Below, piece after piece: positions 31,905 through 41,685 of a stretch of DNA of 64,000 nt; position 1 is the first letter of the stretch; each line of letters opens with the position of its first letter. The position numbers were made by a program, and so were the translations under genes. The DNA comes from Myxococcales bacterium (GTDB taxonomy: Bacteria > Myxococcota_A > Polyangia > Polyangiales > GCA-016699535): positions 1,054,001-1,118,000 of the forward strand of contig JACKDX010000001.1 in NCBI GenBank assembly GCA_020633325.1. Direction: 5' to 3'. Below the pieces are notes generated by a model. That model worked only from the letters and a program-made list of their open reading frames with translations. It did not search any database and was not told where the DNA came from.

Positions 31905-33734
31905 ATGATGGATCGCGGCTGGTATCTGCGTTTTCTTGTAATGCTGACAAGTGCCGTTCTGGGCTGGCTTGCGCTTTGGCCAAGCCTCGATGCGTGGATT
32001 CCAACGCCGCCCCTGGTAAAACAGCTATTTGAAGGCAAGATCGTGCCCGGCCTCGATATTCGCGGGGGCTTACGGCTGATTTATGAGGCTGAGGTTGATG
32101 AGGCCATTCGTGATGTCCGAGACACGCGTGTCGAGCAGCTCCAGGAGGCCATTGGCCGGCGGATGAAGATTATCCCCGAAAAAGGCACCCCCACCCGCGG
32201 GCAGCTGCAGCAGGTGACTCAAAGGGTTTCAATTGGGCGAGATAACAGTGACATCAAAAAAATCCGTCTGAAGTTTAACAAAGTGGAGGACGCCAAGCTA
32301 GTCGACCGCGACCTCTTGAAACAGCTCGGAGACCTTAAGGAAGCCAATCGCGAAGGCGCTCTCGTTGAGCTTGAGGTGCGCGAGGATCGTCTTGCCGCCC
32401 TGCGAGACGACGCAGTCCAGCAGGCTAAACGCACTATCGAAAACCGAATTGATGAGCTTCAGCTCAGGCAGACATCGGTTGCTTCCCGTGAGACCGACAT
32501 TATCATCGAAATTCCGGGCGAGGATGAGTCCACATTTCAACTGACTCGGGAAATCATTGGCAAGACCGCGCGCCTGGAATTCAAGGTCCTCGACGACGAT
32601 ATGAATTTTGTCGCTGGCCTTACCGATGTGCCCGAGGGCATCGAGAAAGTGCCGGAAAGCGCCCCCGTCGGACCCAACCGGCAGGCGAGTACCAGCTACC
32701 TGTTGGCGCGAGGCGAGGCGGAGCGCGACAAGCTAGCCAACTATCTGAAGCTGCTACACCAAAGCGGGCGCGTGCCCGATGATCATCAACTCTTATTGGG
32801 CTCGGAAGACATCGATGACCCCAACGAGAAAAAACCTGAGGTTGTCTGGCGGACCTATTATCTATATGCGCGTGCGGAGGTGGGCGGCGAGGAAATTCAA
32901 GACGCCTGGGTGAGCGAGGGTAGTCGGCCCGAGGATCCGCCCTTTTACGTTTCCATCACATTTCAAAAGCCCCGTGGTGCGAATCTGTTCGAGGAATTGA
33001 CCGGGCGAAATGTCAAACGCCGAATGGCAATCGTGCTCGATGATCGTGTGGAATCGGCGCCTGTGATTCAGACGAAAATCGCAGGTGGACATGCGCAGAT
33101 CACCTTGGGCGTAGGCCCCAACATTCAAGCAGAGGCCAAGAACCTCACCATTGTGCTCAAGGCGGGGGCGCTTCCCGTTCCCATCAGGCCATCGAACGAG
33201 CAACTGATCGGACCGACCCTGGGTCAAGACTCCGTGCAGCAAGGCGCCATCGGCGCCGCGGTGGGGGTCGGGCTGGTCATGCTATTTATGCTGATTTATT
33301 ACCAAGTGGGCGGTTTGATCGCCAATCTGATGGTGATGCTCAACCTGGTTATTCTGTTTGCGTTCTTGGCGCTGGCCAGCGCCACCTTGACGCTGCCGGG
33401 CATTGCGGGCATCGCGCTCACGGTAGGCATGGCAGTGGATGCCAACGTGTTAATCATGGAACGCATTCGCGAAGAGCTTCGCGACGGCAAGAGCGCGCGT
33501 ATTGCGGTAGATCAGGGCTTCCGCCGTGCCTTTTGGTCGATTATGGATGGACAGTTGACGACGTTTATCGCCGGCATTGTCTTGTATCAGTTTGGCACTG
33601 GCCCCATCCGCGGCTTTGCGGTCACCCTTATGGCAGGCATTTTAAGCTCACTATTTACGGGAGTGTTTTGTTCTCGTGTGTGTTTCGAATGGTGGGTGCG
33701 TCGCCGAAATCTTCAACGCCTGAGGGTAGGGTAG
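31905..33734 (+). CDS. secD: Protein-export membrane protein SecD
   Basis: SecD with SecF uses the proton gradient to pull proteins through SecYEG late in export. The 609-residue product has a first membrane helix (residues 8-28), the VPGLDIRGGLRLIYE block that opens the periplasmic P1 domain, a large periplasmic region, and five C-terminal helices of the RND-like core from about 440 (GAIGAAVGVGLVMLFMLIYY, TVGMAVDANVLIMERIREE). The Asp in GMAVDANV is the proton-relay residue. Six bases follow yajC and seven precede secF. Confidence 0.95.
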   Translation: MMDRGWYLRFLVMLTSAVLGWLALWPSLDAWIPTPPLVKQLFEGKIVPGLDIRGGLRLIYEAEVDEAIRDVRDTRVEQLQEAIGRRMKIIPEKGTPTRGQLQQVTQRVSIGRDNSDIKKIRLKFNKVEDAKLVDRDLLKQLGDLKEANREGALVELEVREDRLAALRDDAVQQAKRTIENRIDELQLRQTSVASRETDIIIEIPGEDESTFQLTREIIGKTARLEFKVLDDDMNFVAGLTDVPEGIEKVPESAPVGPNRQASTSYLLARGEAERDKLANYLKLLHQSGRVPDDHQLLLGSEDIDDPNEKKPEVVWRTYYLYARAEVGGEEIQDAWVSEGSRPEDPPFYVSITFQKPRGANLFEELTGRNVKRRMAIVLDDRVESAPVIQTKIAGGHAQITLGVGPNIQAEAKNLTIVLKAGALPVPIRPSNEQLIGPTLGQDSVQQGAIGAAVGVGLVMLFMLIYYQVGGLIANLMVMLNLVILFAFLALASATLTLPGIAGIALTVGMAVDANVLIMERIREELRDGKSARIAVDQGFRRAFWSIMDGQLTTFIAGIVLYQFGTGPIRGFAVTLMAGILSSLFTGVFCSRVCFEWWVRRRNLQRLRVG

Positions 33735-33741
33735 GACCACC

Positions 33742-34887
33742 ATGGAGCTAGTCAAACCGGGCATTTATATCAACTTTATGCGCCATAGCCGCGTGCTCAT
33801 GGGCTTGTCGCTTGCGATCGTTGCTGTGAGTATCGTGCTCATTTTTTTTCCAGGCCTGAACTATGGCTTGGACTTCACGGGCGGCACCGAAATACAGCTC
33901 GGCTTTAAGGGCAAGGTCACGGCCAAGGAGCTTAGAAGCGCTCTTAAGGACATGGGTTATGATCGCCCCGAGGTCTTTAGTGTCCAGGACCGTCCGAATG
34001 AGTACATCATTCGCGTCGTTGAAATATCCTCCCTCAGCAACAACCGCATCAAACAGGTGCGACAAAACCTCCATGCTGCGCTGCCGGGTGTGGCCGTCAA
34101 AGAGTTCAAGCTCTCTCCCGGGCGGGATAAGATTTCGTTGCGTCTCTCAGGAGCGGTCGAGCCTAGTGCGCTCATCGAAGCGGTGCAGCGCGCGGGCATC
34201 AAGGTGCGGTCGGCTGCCGCCTTTGGTGCATCTGCCGACAACCGTTACGAGGTCCGGTTGACGGGTTTGGCGGACGAGATGGTCAAGCAGCTCCAAGGCC
34301 GCTTCAAGGCGCGAGCCCCCGATGCGCCTCGGAGGGTGGAGTGGGTCGGCCCCAAGGCTGGCGCGCAATTGCGTACAGCGGCGCTTCAATCCATGTTGTA
34401 CGCGATTGCATTTATCATGGTGTACGTCGCCTTTCGCTTTGATCTACGCTTTGCGCCGGGTGGCGTGCTCGCGATGATTCACGATGCGGTGGTGACGCTG
34501 GGCATTTTCGCGGTGCTGCGAAAAGAGGTGAACCTTTCCACGGTTGCCGCGGTATTGACGGTCATGGGTTACTCAGTCAACGACACCATCGTCATATTTG
34601 ATCGCGTCCGAGAGAACATGCAGCGTATGCGAGACAAGAGCCTGGGCGAGCTGATCAATATCTCGATGTCGCAAACCCTGAGCCGCACCATCATCACTTC
34701 GCTGACCGTGGGGCTGTCGATGGCTGCGTTTTTCTACTGGGGCACACCGGTGATTAGAGATTTCGCATTTGCCATGATGGTGGGACTGTTTTTGGGTACC
34801 TGGTCGACGATTTACATCGCGATGCCGTTTACCGAGTGGATGGACCGCCGCTTCTTTCGTGCCTCCGATGCGCGGTCACGCAAGTAA
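33742..34887 (+). CDS. secF: Protein-export membrane protein SecF
   Basis: The 381-residue partner of SecD has the opening LNYGLDFTGGTEIQLGF after its first helix, a periplasmic domain from about 60 to 200, then five helices (MLYAIAFIMVYVAFRFDLRF, VMGYSVNDTIVIFDRVRENM, GLFLGTWSTIYIAMPF). The family's VNDTIVIFDR motif with its Asp is intact. The periplasmic region is longer than in E. coli SecF, with a duplicated-looking alpha/beta unit. It closes the yajC-secD-secF operon; 230 bases without a clear gene follow. Confidence 0.95.
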   Translation: MELVKPGIYINFMRHSRVLMGLSLAIVAVSIVLIFFPGLNYGLDFTGGTEIQLGFKGKVTAKELRSALKDMGYDRPEVFSVQDRPNEYIIRVVEISSLSNNRIKQVRQNLHAALPGVAVKEFKLSPGRDKISLRLSGAVEPSALIEAVQRAGIKVRSAAAFGASADNRYEVRLTGLADEMVKQLQGRFKARAPDAPRRVEWVGPKAGAQLRTAALQSMLYAIAFIMVYVAFRFDLRFAPGGVLAMIHDAVVTLGIFAVLRKEVNLSTVAAVLTVMGYSVNDTIVIFDRVRENMQRMRDKSLGELINISMSQTLSRTIITSLTVGLSMAAFFYWGTPVIRDFAFAMMVGLFLGTWSTIYIAMPFTEWMDRRFFRASDARSRK

Positions 34888-34929
34888 TATTTCTGAACAA
34901 TCAGCGAGAGTTATTCCCTATGTCAGTCG

Positions 34930-34960
34930 CCCGACAGCGACGCACCCCGCACCTGTCGGG
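34930..34960 (+). other. Hairpin after secF
   Basis: CCCGACAG (34930-34937) pairs perfectly with CTGTCGGG (34953-34960) around a 15-base loop, 43 bases after the secF stop. No T-run follows, so it is a possible mRNA 3' stabiliser or Rho-related site rather than an intrinsic terminator. Confidence 0.35.
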
Positions 34961-35117
34961 ATACCGACATGCTGAAATTGCTATGGAATTTGACGATCGA
35001 TTTGGCGGCGCCGAAGAGAATCCCCCTTTTCGACGTCAGTTGCTTGCGGCCCGGCGTTTGGGGTAGCATGCGCTCGTCAGGTCAGAGTCGGGCGCGGAAG
35101 TGAGGAAGGGGGCAGAT

Positions 35118-35753
35118 GTGAAGGACATCGGTAACCGCAAGGTGGCGTGTTTCACGATCTTGGCGGGCCTTGCGCTGGGCGGCAGCACACCACTGGCCGC
35201 GCGGGCGCAGACCGCCCAGGCCCCTCAGGTGGATGCCGATATCGAAGGGAAGATCGGCGGAGGCTTGCTCGGAGCAGAACTGGGGTTGGTGGCAGTAGGA
35301 GCCCTGGGCATTGAGGAGACCTGGCCATATCTTGTGGGCGTCGCAGTTGGGGGGACCGGCGGGGCCCTCCTAGGGCACTTCCTTATCGACCAGAACAACG
35401 CCGTCGAGGCGGGAGTGGGGGTCATGGCTGCTGGCATTGCGCTGGCCATTCCGGCGTTGGTTTTTGCCGTGGCGGCCTCGGCGTACGACCCGGATGATGA
35501 CGATGCAGCGCTGTCCAGCAAGCGGAACCGGCTGGAGGCCTCCCATCGAGGCGAGCCTCAGCGGACCCCGCGCGTGCGTCTGGCAGACGAATCAGCTGGC
35601 CGGGGCCTCTTGCGTTATGGTTCGCGAGGCGGACTTTGCGTAGGGCCTCCTTCTCTCGGTTGGGTCCCGATGTTTAGCCGAGAAGATTTGCTCAAGTACG
35701 GCGTAAAGCAACAGACCGAGCTACGCGTGGCGTTTCTTTCGGGCTCATTCTGA
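35118..35753 (+). CDS. Glycine-rich secreted/membrane protein, unknown
   Basis: With GTG 35118 as start (AGGAAGGGGG lies five bases upstream) the product has 211 residues and a clear signal peptide ending near ARA at residue 29. The mature part holds two hydrophobic glycine-rich stretches, GGGLLGAELGLVAVGALG and AVGGTGGALLGHF, then AGVGVMAAGIALAIPALVF, resembling glycine-zipper helices; the C-terminal third is polar and ends GSF. An earlier in-frame GTG at 35100 adds six residues. No family was recognised. An outer-membrane or periplasmic location is inferred. It sits 14 bases ahead of tilS. Confidence 0.6.
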   Translation: MKDIGNRKVACFTILAGLALGGSTPLAARAQTAQAPQVDADIEGKIGGGLLGAELGLVAVGALGIEETWPYLVGVAVGGTGGALLGHFLIDQNNAVEAGVGVMAAGIALAIPALVFAVAASAYDPDDDDAALSSKRNRLEASHRGEPQRTPRVRLADESAGRGLLRYGSRGGLCVGPPSLGWVPMFSREDLLKYGVKQQTELRVAFLSGSF

Positions 35754-35767
35754 GCACGGGTGTCGCC

Positions 35768-36796
35768 ATGGCGGGCCTGGGAGGGAAGTCAACACCCCAT
35801 GGACCACACCTCGGCGCCCAGGTGGCCCGTACGATTGAGGAGCGATCGCTCTTAGGCGCCGGTGATGTCGTCCTCATCGCCTGCTCGGGAGGACCCGATT
35901 CCATGGCGATGTTGCACGTGTTGAGCATGCTAGCGAGACGCATGCGATTTTCGGTCATGGTGGCTTCGGTGGATCATCAGTTAAGGCAGGAGAGTGGCCG
36001 GGAGGTGCTCAGGGTGGCAGAAAGCGCGCGGGATCTGGGCGTGCCCTTTTTCCCATTAAAGGTTCAGATGACAAAAGGGGCTTCGGTTCAAGCCGAGGCC
36101 CGTCGATTGCGATATGCGGCGCTGTTGGAGCTCGGCAGACAGCAACAGGCGACGCGGGTGGCGGTCGGCCACACGAGAGACGATCAGGCAGAGACGGTGC
36201 TTGAGCGGGTGATGCGAGGAGCGGGGATCGAGGGACTGGGGGGCATTGCGCCGGCAAGATCGGACGGGGTCGTTAGGCCGCTGATCGACGTATCTCGAAG
36301 CCAAGTCTTGGCGTATCTCAAGCGGTTTGACATCGGGTTCATAGACGACCCTAGCAACCGAGAGCAGCGGTTTAAGCGCACCCGCATCCGTGAACGCATT
36401 CTGCCTCTTCTTGCCGCGGAAGATCCGAGCATCTTCGCCCATCTCAGCCAGCTCGCGGACGATGCGAGAGCTGTCGTCGCGGGATTGCGACGCGACGCTG
36501 ACATCCTGCTCGAGCACTGTCACATTGAAGCAAGGCTGCTCGATGCCGACAGAATGATGCAAGCGAGCGAATCAGTGAGACGGATGGCGCTTCGGATGTG
36601 GATCGAAGAAGTAACGTGCGTGCGGCCCAACCGCGCTCAGCTGCTGGCGGCCGAGCGCACGGCGGGGGGGACAGGAGAGGTTTGGCTCAAGCATGGGTGG
36701 AGCTTGCGCAAGGTAGGATCAGTGCTTAAAGCTGTTTCTAGTGTCGAACCCAACCGACATGGCTCAAGAGCCAGGGAGCAAGAGCCGTTTCATTGA
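35768..36796 (+). CDS. tilS: tRNA(Ile)-lysidine synthase TilS
   Basis: TilS attaches lysine to C34 of the minor isoleucine tRNA so it reads AUA. The 342-residue product has the PP-loop LIACSGGPDSMAMLHVL, VASVDHQLRQES, AVGHTRDDQAETVLERVMRG and the family's GLGGIAPARSDGVVRPLIDV block, then DDPSNREQRFKRTRIRERIL. The C-terminal substrate-binding region is short compared with E. coli TilS, as in many bacteria. tilS next to ftsH is a conserved gene order, and ftsH follows 61 bases downstream here. Confidence 0.94.
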   Translation: MAGLGGKSTPHGPHLGAQVARTIEERSLLGAGDVVLIACSGGPDSMAMLHVLSMLARRMRFSVMVASVDHQLRQESGREVLRVAESARDLGVPFFPLKVQMTKGASVQAEARRLRYAALLELGRQQQATRVAVGHTRDDQAETVLERVMRGAGIEGLGGIAPARSDGVVRPLIDVSRSQVLAYLKRFDIGFIDDPSNREQRFKRTRIRERILPLLAAEDPSIFAHLSQLADDARAVVAGLRRDADILLEHCHIEARLLDADRMMQASESVRRMALRMWIEEVTCVRPNRAQLLAAERTAGGTGEVWLKHGWSLRKVGSVLKAVSSVEPNRHGSRAREQEPFH

Positions 36797-36857
36797 AAAA
36801 GCACTGCTGTCGTGCTAGAAAACAGAGAGAAATGCTAAAAAAATCTTCGGTGACGAC

Positions 36858-38813
36858 GTGAAACAGGGACAACGAACGCTTTTCATTTGGCTGTTTGTGG
36901 TCGTACTGATGGTAGCGGTTTACAACTTGATGTCGCAGGGCAACCAGCCAAAGGCGGTGGCCTTTAGCGATTTCATGAGCGATGTCCAGGCTGGCAAGGT
37001 GCAGCAGGTGACTGTCAGCGCCGGTGACACAAGCGCCGAGTACAGTTACGTGGTCAACAAAGCCGATGGGTCAAAGGCTTCCCCGAAAGTGGCGTTGGGG
37101 CCGACGGGGGAACACATCACGCAACAACTACTCGAGAATAAGGTCAAGGTCGAGTACCGTTCCGATGATCAAAGCGGGCTGTGGGCAAGCGTTCTTGTGA
37201 CTTGGCTACCGATGATCTTGGTGCTGGCGATTTTGTTTTTCTTCATGCGTCAGCTGCAGGCGTCGGGCGGCAAAGCCATGAGCTTTGGGAAATCACGGGC
37301 GCGTCTCCTAAACGAATCCCAAAACAAGGTGACATTCGAGAACGTCGCTGGGATTGAAGAGGCCAAGGACGATTGTGAAGAGATCATTGCATTTTTGAAA
37401 GATCCAAAAAAGTTCCAGCGTTTGGGGGGTCGCATTCCCAAAGGGGTGCTGTTGATGGGCGCCCCAGGAACGGGGAAGACGTTGCTTGCCCGGGCCATCG
37501 CGGGTGAAGCGGGAGTGCCGTTTTTCAGCATTTCTGGCTCGGACTTTGTCGAAATGTTCGTGGGGGTCGGAGCTTCGCGCGTTCGCGATCTCTTTGAACA
37601 GGGGAAAAAGCACGCACCCTGCATCATCTTCATTGACGAGATCGACGCAGTCGGCCGTCACCGCGGGGCAGGTATGGGCGGCGGCCACGACGAACGCGAA
37701 CAGACACTGAACCAGCTCCTGGTTGAGATGGATGGTTTTGAGTCCAATGAGGGTGTGATCATCATTGCGGCCACCAATCGTCCCGACGTGCTTGACCCGG
37801 CCATATTGAGACCAGGCCGATTCGATCGTCGCATCATTGTGCCACGCCCCGACGTCAAGGGGCGGATGGGTATTCTGATGGTCCATACCAAAAAGACCCC
37901 GTTGGGGGAAAACGTGGACTTGGATTTGATTGCGCGGGGTACGCCGGGGTTTTCGGGCGCGGATTTGGAAAACTTGGTCAACGAGGCCGCATTGCTTGCC
38001 GCTCGCCAAGAAAAAGACGTTCTGGCGATGAACGACTTCGAGATGGCCAAAGACAAGGTGTTGATGGGGTCCGAACGCCGCTCGATGATGATCAGCGAGC
38101 ACGAGAAGAAGACCACGGCATGGCATGAGGCCGGACACACATTGGCAGCCCAATTGCTTGAGAATCACGATCCCGTGCATAAAGTTTCTATTATTCCTCG
38201 CGGGCCAGCACTTGGCGTGACTATGGCGATACCCGACGAAGACCGCCTCGGGCATTCGCGGGCATGGGCGCTCGATCGGATTGCAATGGCGCTAAGCGGG
38301 CGGATCGCCGAGGAGATCAAATTTGGCCAAATGACGACCGGGGCCGCGGACGATTTTCGAAAGGCGACTCAACTTGCCCGATCAATGGTCACAGAATGGG
38401 GCATGAGCGAGCAGTTTGGACCGTTGAGCTTCAATGAGCGGGAAGAAAGCATGTTTGGTTTTGGTCCCGGCATCCGTCAGAAGGAGTATTCGGAACACAC
38501 GGCCCGTGAGATCGACGAAGAGGTCCGCCGCATTGTTCTGGAACAGTATGCGCGCGCCCGCGGCTTGCTTGAGGCGCACCAACACAAGTTGGATGAGCTT
38601 GCCTTGGCATTGCTCGAGCGCGAAACGTTAGATCGCGAAGAGGTTACCGCTATCATGGAGGGTAAGCCGCTCCCGCCGCGTGATCGGCCTATCATCCCCA
38701 CTTATTCCGACGTACGAAAAGAGGCTGCGCGGAAACTCCAAAAGGATACGGAGTCAAAGGGTAAACCGTCGATTTTCCATCCCCGCCCCAGCGAAATCCC
38801 CGGCCCCGCGTAG
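36858..38813 (+). CDS. ftsH: ATP-dependent zinc metalloprotease FtsH
   Basis: FtsH is the membrane-anchored AAA protease that removes misfolded membrane proteins and regulators. The 651-residue product has two N-terminal helices (about 8-25 and 115-130) around a periplasmic domain, the AAA domain with Walker A GAPGTGKT at 201-208, Walker B IIFIDEIDAVG and the second-region-of-homology arginines in RPGRFDR, and the zinc site HEAGH at 423-427. Start is GTG 36858. It follows tilS and precedes folP by 151 bases. Confidence 0.97.
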   Translation: MKQGQRTLFIWLFVVVLMVAVYNLMSQGNQPKAVAFSDFMSDVQAGKVQQVTVSAGDTSAEYSYVVNKADGSKASPKVALGPTGEHITQQLLENKVKVEYRSDDQSGLWASVLVTWLPMILVLAILFFFMRQLQASGGKAMSFGKSRARLLNESQNKVTFENVAGIEEAKDDCEEIIAFLKDPKKFQRLGGRIPKGVLLMGAPGTGKTLLARAIAGEAGVPFFSISGSDFVEMFVGVGASRVRDLFEQGKKHAPCIIFIDEIDAVGRHRGAGMGGGHDEREQTLNQLLVEMDGFESNEGVIIIAATNRPDVLDPAILRPGRFDRRIIVPRPDVKGRMGILMVHTKKTPLGENVDLDLIARGTPGFSGADLENLVNEAALLAARQEKDVLAMNDFEMAKDKVLMGSERRSMMISEHEKKTTAWHEAGHTLAAQLLENHDPVHKVSIIPRGPALGVTMAIPDEDRLGHSRAWALDRIAMALSGRIAEEIKFGQMTTGAADDFRKATQLARSMVTEWGMSEQFGPLSFNEREESMFGFGPGIRQKEYSEHTAREIDEEVRRIVLEQYARARGLLEAHQHKLDELALALLERETLDREEVTAIMEGKPLPPRDRPIIPTYSDVRKEAARKLQKDTESKGKPSIFHPRPSEIPGPA

Positions 38814-38964
38814 CGATTAAAGGCGCATTTAGGCGCATGCATTTGTGCGAATGCGGGCTTTTATGAGACAATACCAACGCCGGTCGCAATACACGCCTGG
38901 AAACTACTTCGAATGGCGGAGTGGTCCTGTGTAACTTGGGCTCGGCGGGCGGTGACGTGGACCG

Positions 38965-39822
38965 GTGAAGACAGACTGCCAAATCTGGGGAATATTGAAC
39001 GTCACTCCCGATTCGTTCAGTGATGGTGGCAAGTTTGTCACCCTCGAGACAGCGGTGGCGCACGGTCAGAGGATGGCGAACGAGGGGGCTCGTGTCATTG
39101 ATGTGGGAGGCCAGTCGAGCCGCCCTTCAGGCACGACCTACGCAGATGGCGCCTCGGTGGTAGAGGTTGCCGAAGAATGTAAACGCGTCCTGCCAGTGAT
39201 CATAGCGTTATCGCAGCAGTTATCGGTGCCTATTTCTGTGGATACGACGCGGGCGGAGGTCGCCGAGGCGGCGCTAAAGAGCGGTGCAAGCATTGTTAAC
39301 GATGTCTCATGTGCTAGGAACGCGGATCTGCTGAAGGTGGTCGGGAAGGCAAAGGCGCAATACGTATTGATGCACTCCCGAGGCCAGGGCGAGATCCATT
39401 CCAAGAACACCGTATATACGAGTGTAGTCGAGGATGTGTTAAAAGAACTCAACCAGGGAATAGGACGCTGTCTGGAGGCGGGAATCGACCGCCGATCCAT
39501 TTGGCTGGATCCAGGGATAGGATTTGCCAAAACGGCCGAACAATCCTTGCAGATCATGAGGCATTTGTCGGCTTTTGTGGGCAGGGGGCATCGCATCGTG
39601 CTTGGAGCCTCGCGCAAGGCTTTCATCGGCGCTATCGCTACCGATCCGGACGGCCACATCCCCGCTCCACAGGAACGAATCGGTGGTACAGCGGTCACAG
39701 TCATGGAAGCGGTGCGGGTAGGGGTTACCGCCGTCCGGGTTCATGATGTTGCCATTGTGTGGCAAGTCATCAAGATGGTCCATGCGCTAGGCCGGCCCGG
39801 GGGACCAAAACTCTCGTGCTAG
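38965..39822 (+). CDS. folP: Dihydropteroate synthase FolP
   Basis: FolP joins p-aminobenzoate to dihydropterin pyrophosphate in folate synthesis. The 285-residue product shows GILNVTPDSFSDGGKF near residue 10, VGGQSSRPSG near 50, ISVDTTRAEVAEAA, IVNDVSC, LDPGIGFAKT and the C-terminal RVHDVAIVW. GTG 38965 is the start nearest the family's N-terminus. The order ftsH-folP-cdaA is common in several phyla. Its stop overlaps the likely start of cdaA. A dihydroneopterin-aldolase-like gene lies at 55.9 kb. Confidence 0.95.
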   Translation: MKTDCQIWGILNVTPDSFSDGGKFVTLETAVAHGQRMANEGARVIDVGGQSSRPSGTTYADGASVVEVAEECKRVLPVIIALSQQLSVPISVDTTRAEVAEAALKSGASIVNDVSCARNADLLKVVGKAKAQYVLMHSRGQGEIHSKNTVYTSVVEDVLKELNQGIGRCLEAGIDRRSIWLDPGIGFAKTAEQSLQIMRHLSAFVGRGHRIVLGASRKAFIGAIATDPDGHIPAPQERIGGTAVTVMEAVRVGVTAVRVHDVAIVWQVIKMVHALGRPGGPKLSC

Positions 39823-40727
39823 CGGGGATCGTCGATACGGTCTTGGGGTTCTTCGATCGCGATCTCGTGTCCATCATGACGGATGTGGCCGATGTCGCAC
39901 TGGTGGCCATTGTGCTCTATTGGGTCTTGCTGCTGATTAGAGGCACACGTGCCATGCAGATGGGCATAGGGCTCGCGTTCGTTTTCGTGCTTCATTATCT
40001 CTCGCGCAAGTTCGGGATGGTCACTCTTTACACCATGCTCGACAAACTCCTGACTTCCATCGTTCTCATCATCGTCGTTATTTTTCAAAACGACATTCGT
40101 AGGGCACTGGTGCGCTTCGGTCGGCACCCGTTTTTTAGAGGCTCGAGCCGTTCCAAAGAGACCCATGTCTTTGAGGAGGTCATCAGTGCGACCACAGCGC
40201 TCGCACAAAAACGCATTGGTGCTCTCATAGTGTTTGAGCGTGATGCGATGTTGGACGGTTTTATCGATCAGGGCACGTTATTGGATGCCGCTGTGACGAA
40301 GGAGCTGCTCTACGGGATTTTTATTCCAAGCTTTGAGAACCCCATGCATGACGGTGCTGTCATCATCCGGGAGGGACGGGTATGGCGCGCCGGTGCGTTC
40401 TTGCCTCTTACTGGCAGCCCCAAGCTTGACCAGAGTCTAGGCACACGGCATCGGGCGGCGATTGGGGTTACGGAGGAAACCGATGCTGTGGTGATTGTAG
40501 TATCCGAAGAGCGAGGCGCGATTAGCTTATGCTTCAATGGAAATATTGTGCGCAAGTTAGACTCGAGCTCCTTACGCGAAGCGCTTTTGGGACTGTTTCA
40601 TCGCCGACGAAAAAAAACCGCAAGAACCGAGGCTGCGGCATCTCCGCCCTCCAGGCCTGATGCGCCTGCCGATGGCGGGAACGTGCTCACTACCGGTGAG
40701 ACAACAGACAAGGACGGGCTATTGTGA
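39816..40727 (+). CDS. cdaA: Diadenylate cyclase CdaA
   Basis: CdaA makes cyclic di-AMP from two ATP. The protein has three N-terminal membrane helices (VALVAIVLYWVLLLIRG; MQMGIGLAFVFVLHYL; LLTSIVLIIVVIF) and a DAC domain with the two hallmark motifs, HDGAVII and GTRHRAAIG, both intact. The 40-residue tail is basic then Ala/Pro-rich. GTG 39816, overlapping the folP stop, gives 303 residues; the frame is open further into folP. It is coupled to the YbbR gene by a GTGA overlap. c-di-AMP acts in wall and potassium control in known systems. Confidence 0.94.
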   Translation: MLAGIVDTVLGFFDRDLVSIMTDVADVALVAIVLYWVLLLIRGTRAMQMGIGLAFVFVLHYLSRKFGMVTLYTMLDKLLTSIVLIIVVIFQNDIRRALVRFGRHPFFRGSSRSKETHVFEEVISATTALAQKRIGALIVFERDAMLDGFIDQGTLLDAAVTKELLYGIFIPSFENPMHDGAVIIREGRVWRAGAFLPLTGSPKLDQSLGTRHRAAIGVTEETDAVVIVVSEERGAISLCFNGNIVRKLDSSSLREALLGLFHRRRKKTARTEAAASPPSRPDAPADGGNVLTTGETTDKDGLL

Positions 40728-41674
40728 ACGTCGCGAGATGGTGGAGGAAGATAGCGCGTGCGCTTGTAAATGACTTAGCTTTAAAGGGGCTCGCGATCGT
40801 TGTTGCCATCAGTCTTTTCGCGATTGTCCGGGGCGCTCAGGATGCGCAGCGTACGTACTATGTAGAGCTCACCCCGATGTTGCCTTCAGACCAATCAAGC
40901 CAGGTGCTGGTGAGTAATATTCCTCAAGATGTGCGCGTGACGCTCCAGGGAAGCCAATCAGTGTTGACGGGCCTTCAGCGGGACGGGATCCCAGCAGTAA
41001 ATGTTGATCTGAGGAACACTCGTGGCAGGTACTTTTATTTTGATCCTGCATCGTTTGATTTGCCGCCTGGTGTGCGTGTGGTCCAGATTTTTCCAGCAAG
41101 CTTACGTCTGTCCTACGCAAAACGTTCCGAGAAGCGGGTGCGTGTTGATCCTCGTGTGGTCGGCCAGTCGCGTGAGGGGCTATCTTTGCTCACGCCTTTG
41201 AGAATCACGCCAAGTCACGTCCGGATCCGAGGCCCCGCTCAACGGGTGAATGCGATTGATGTCGTCAACACTGAGCCGGTCGACATAGCATCTATGCCGG
41301 CCGGGGCGCACCAGCTGGATGTCCCTTTGGAGTCGTTGCCGGAGTTCGTGAGTTATGCGGATGCGGCAACGGTGAGTATTCAGATCGAGATTGTACCCGA
41401 AATCCGTTATCGAACGCTAAAGCGACTCACAGTGGCAGTGGTAGGTGCGCGGGCTAAAGTGCGTCCTTCCAAAGTGAGCGTAGTCCTCAAAGGGCAGCCT
41501 GCTACCATGAACGCCGTTGTTCCTGAGGAGATCGTACCCTATGTCGATCTAGGGAGCATTTCGATGGCGCGAGGCAGCAGCCAGTCGCTCGAGGTCAACT
41601 TACAGGGGGTGCCGGACGGCGCGAAAGTACATTCAATCGAGCCACCCAAGGTGATCGTCACGCTTATGCGCTAG
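40724..41674 (+). CDS. cdaR: YbbR-domain protein (CdaR-like), CdaA partner
   Basis: The 316-residue product has one N-terminal membrane helix (KGLAIVVAISLFAIVRG) and an extracytoplasmic part made of about three YbbR repeats: VELTPMLPSDQSSQVLVSNI, RVRVDPRVVGQSREGLSLLT with ITPSHVRIRGPAQRVNAIDV, and VAVVGARAKVRPSKVSVVLK. YbbR proteins bind and regulate CdaA in Firmicutes. GTG 40724 overlaps the cdaA stop, so the two are translated together. It converges on glmM 12 bases later. Confidence 0.88.
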   Translation: MNVARWWRKIARALVNDLALKGLAIVVAISLFAIVRGAQDAQRTYYVELTPMLPSDQSSQVLVSNIPQDVRVTLQGSQSVLTGLQRDGIPAVNVDLRNTRGRYFYFDPASFDLPPGVRVVQIFPASLRLSYAKRSEKRVRVDPRVVGQSREGLSLLTPLRITPSHVRIRGPAQRVNAIDVVNTEPVDIASMPAGAHQLDVPLESLPEFVSYADAATVSIQIEIVPEIRYRTLKRLTVAVVGARAKVRPSKVSVVLKGQPATMNAVVPEEIVPYVDLGSISMARGSSQSLEVNLQGVPDGAKVHSIEPPKVIVTLMR

Positions 41675-41685
41675 GCGTGAGTGGT

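Noticed and set aside
34920..35066. 48-codon plus-strand frame after secF
   Set aside because: It contains the 34930-34960 hairpin, has a weak ribosome site and no recognisable sequence; real coding cannot be supported.
37308..38255. 315-codon minus-strand open frame inside ftsH
   Set aside because: It opposes the strongly conserved AAA and protease domains of FtsH and shows no recognisable sequence.
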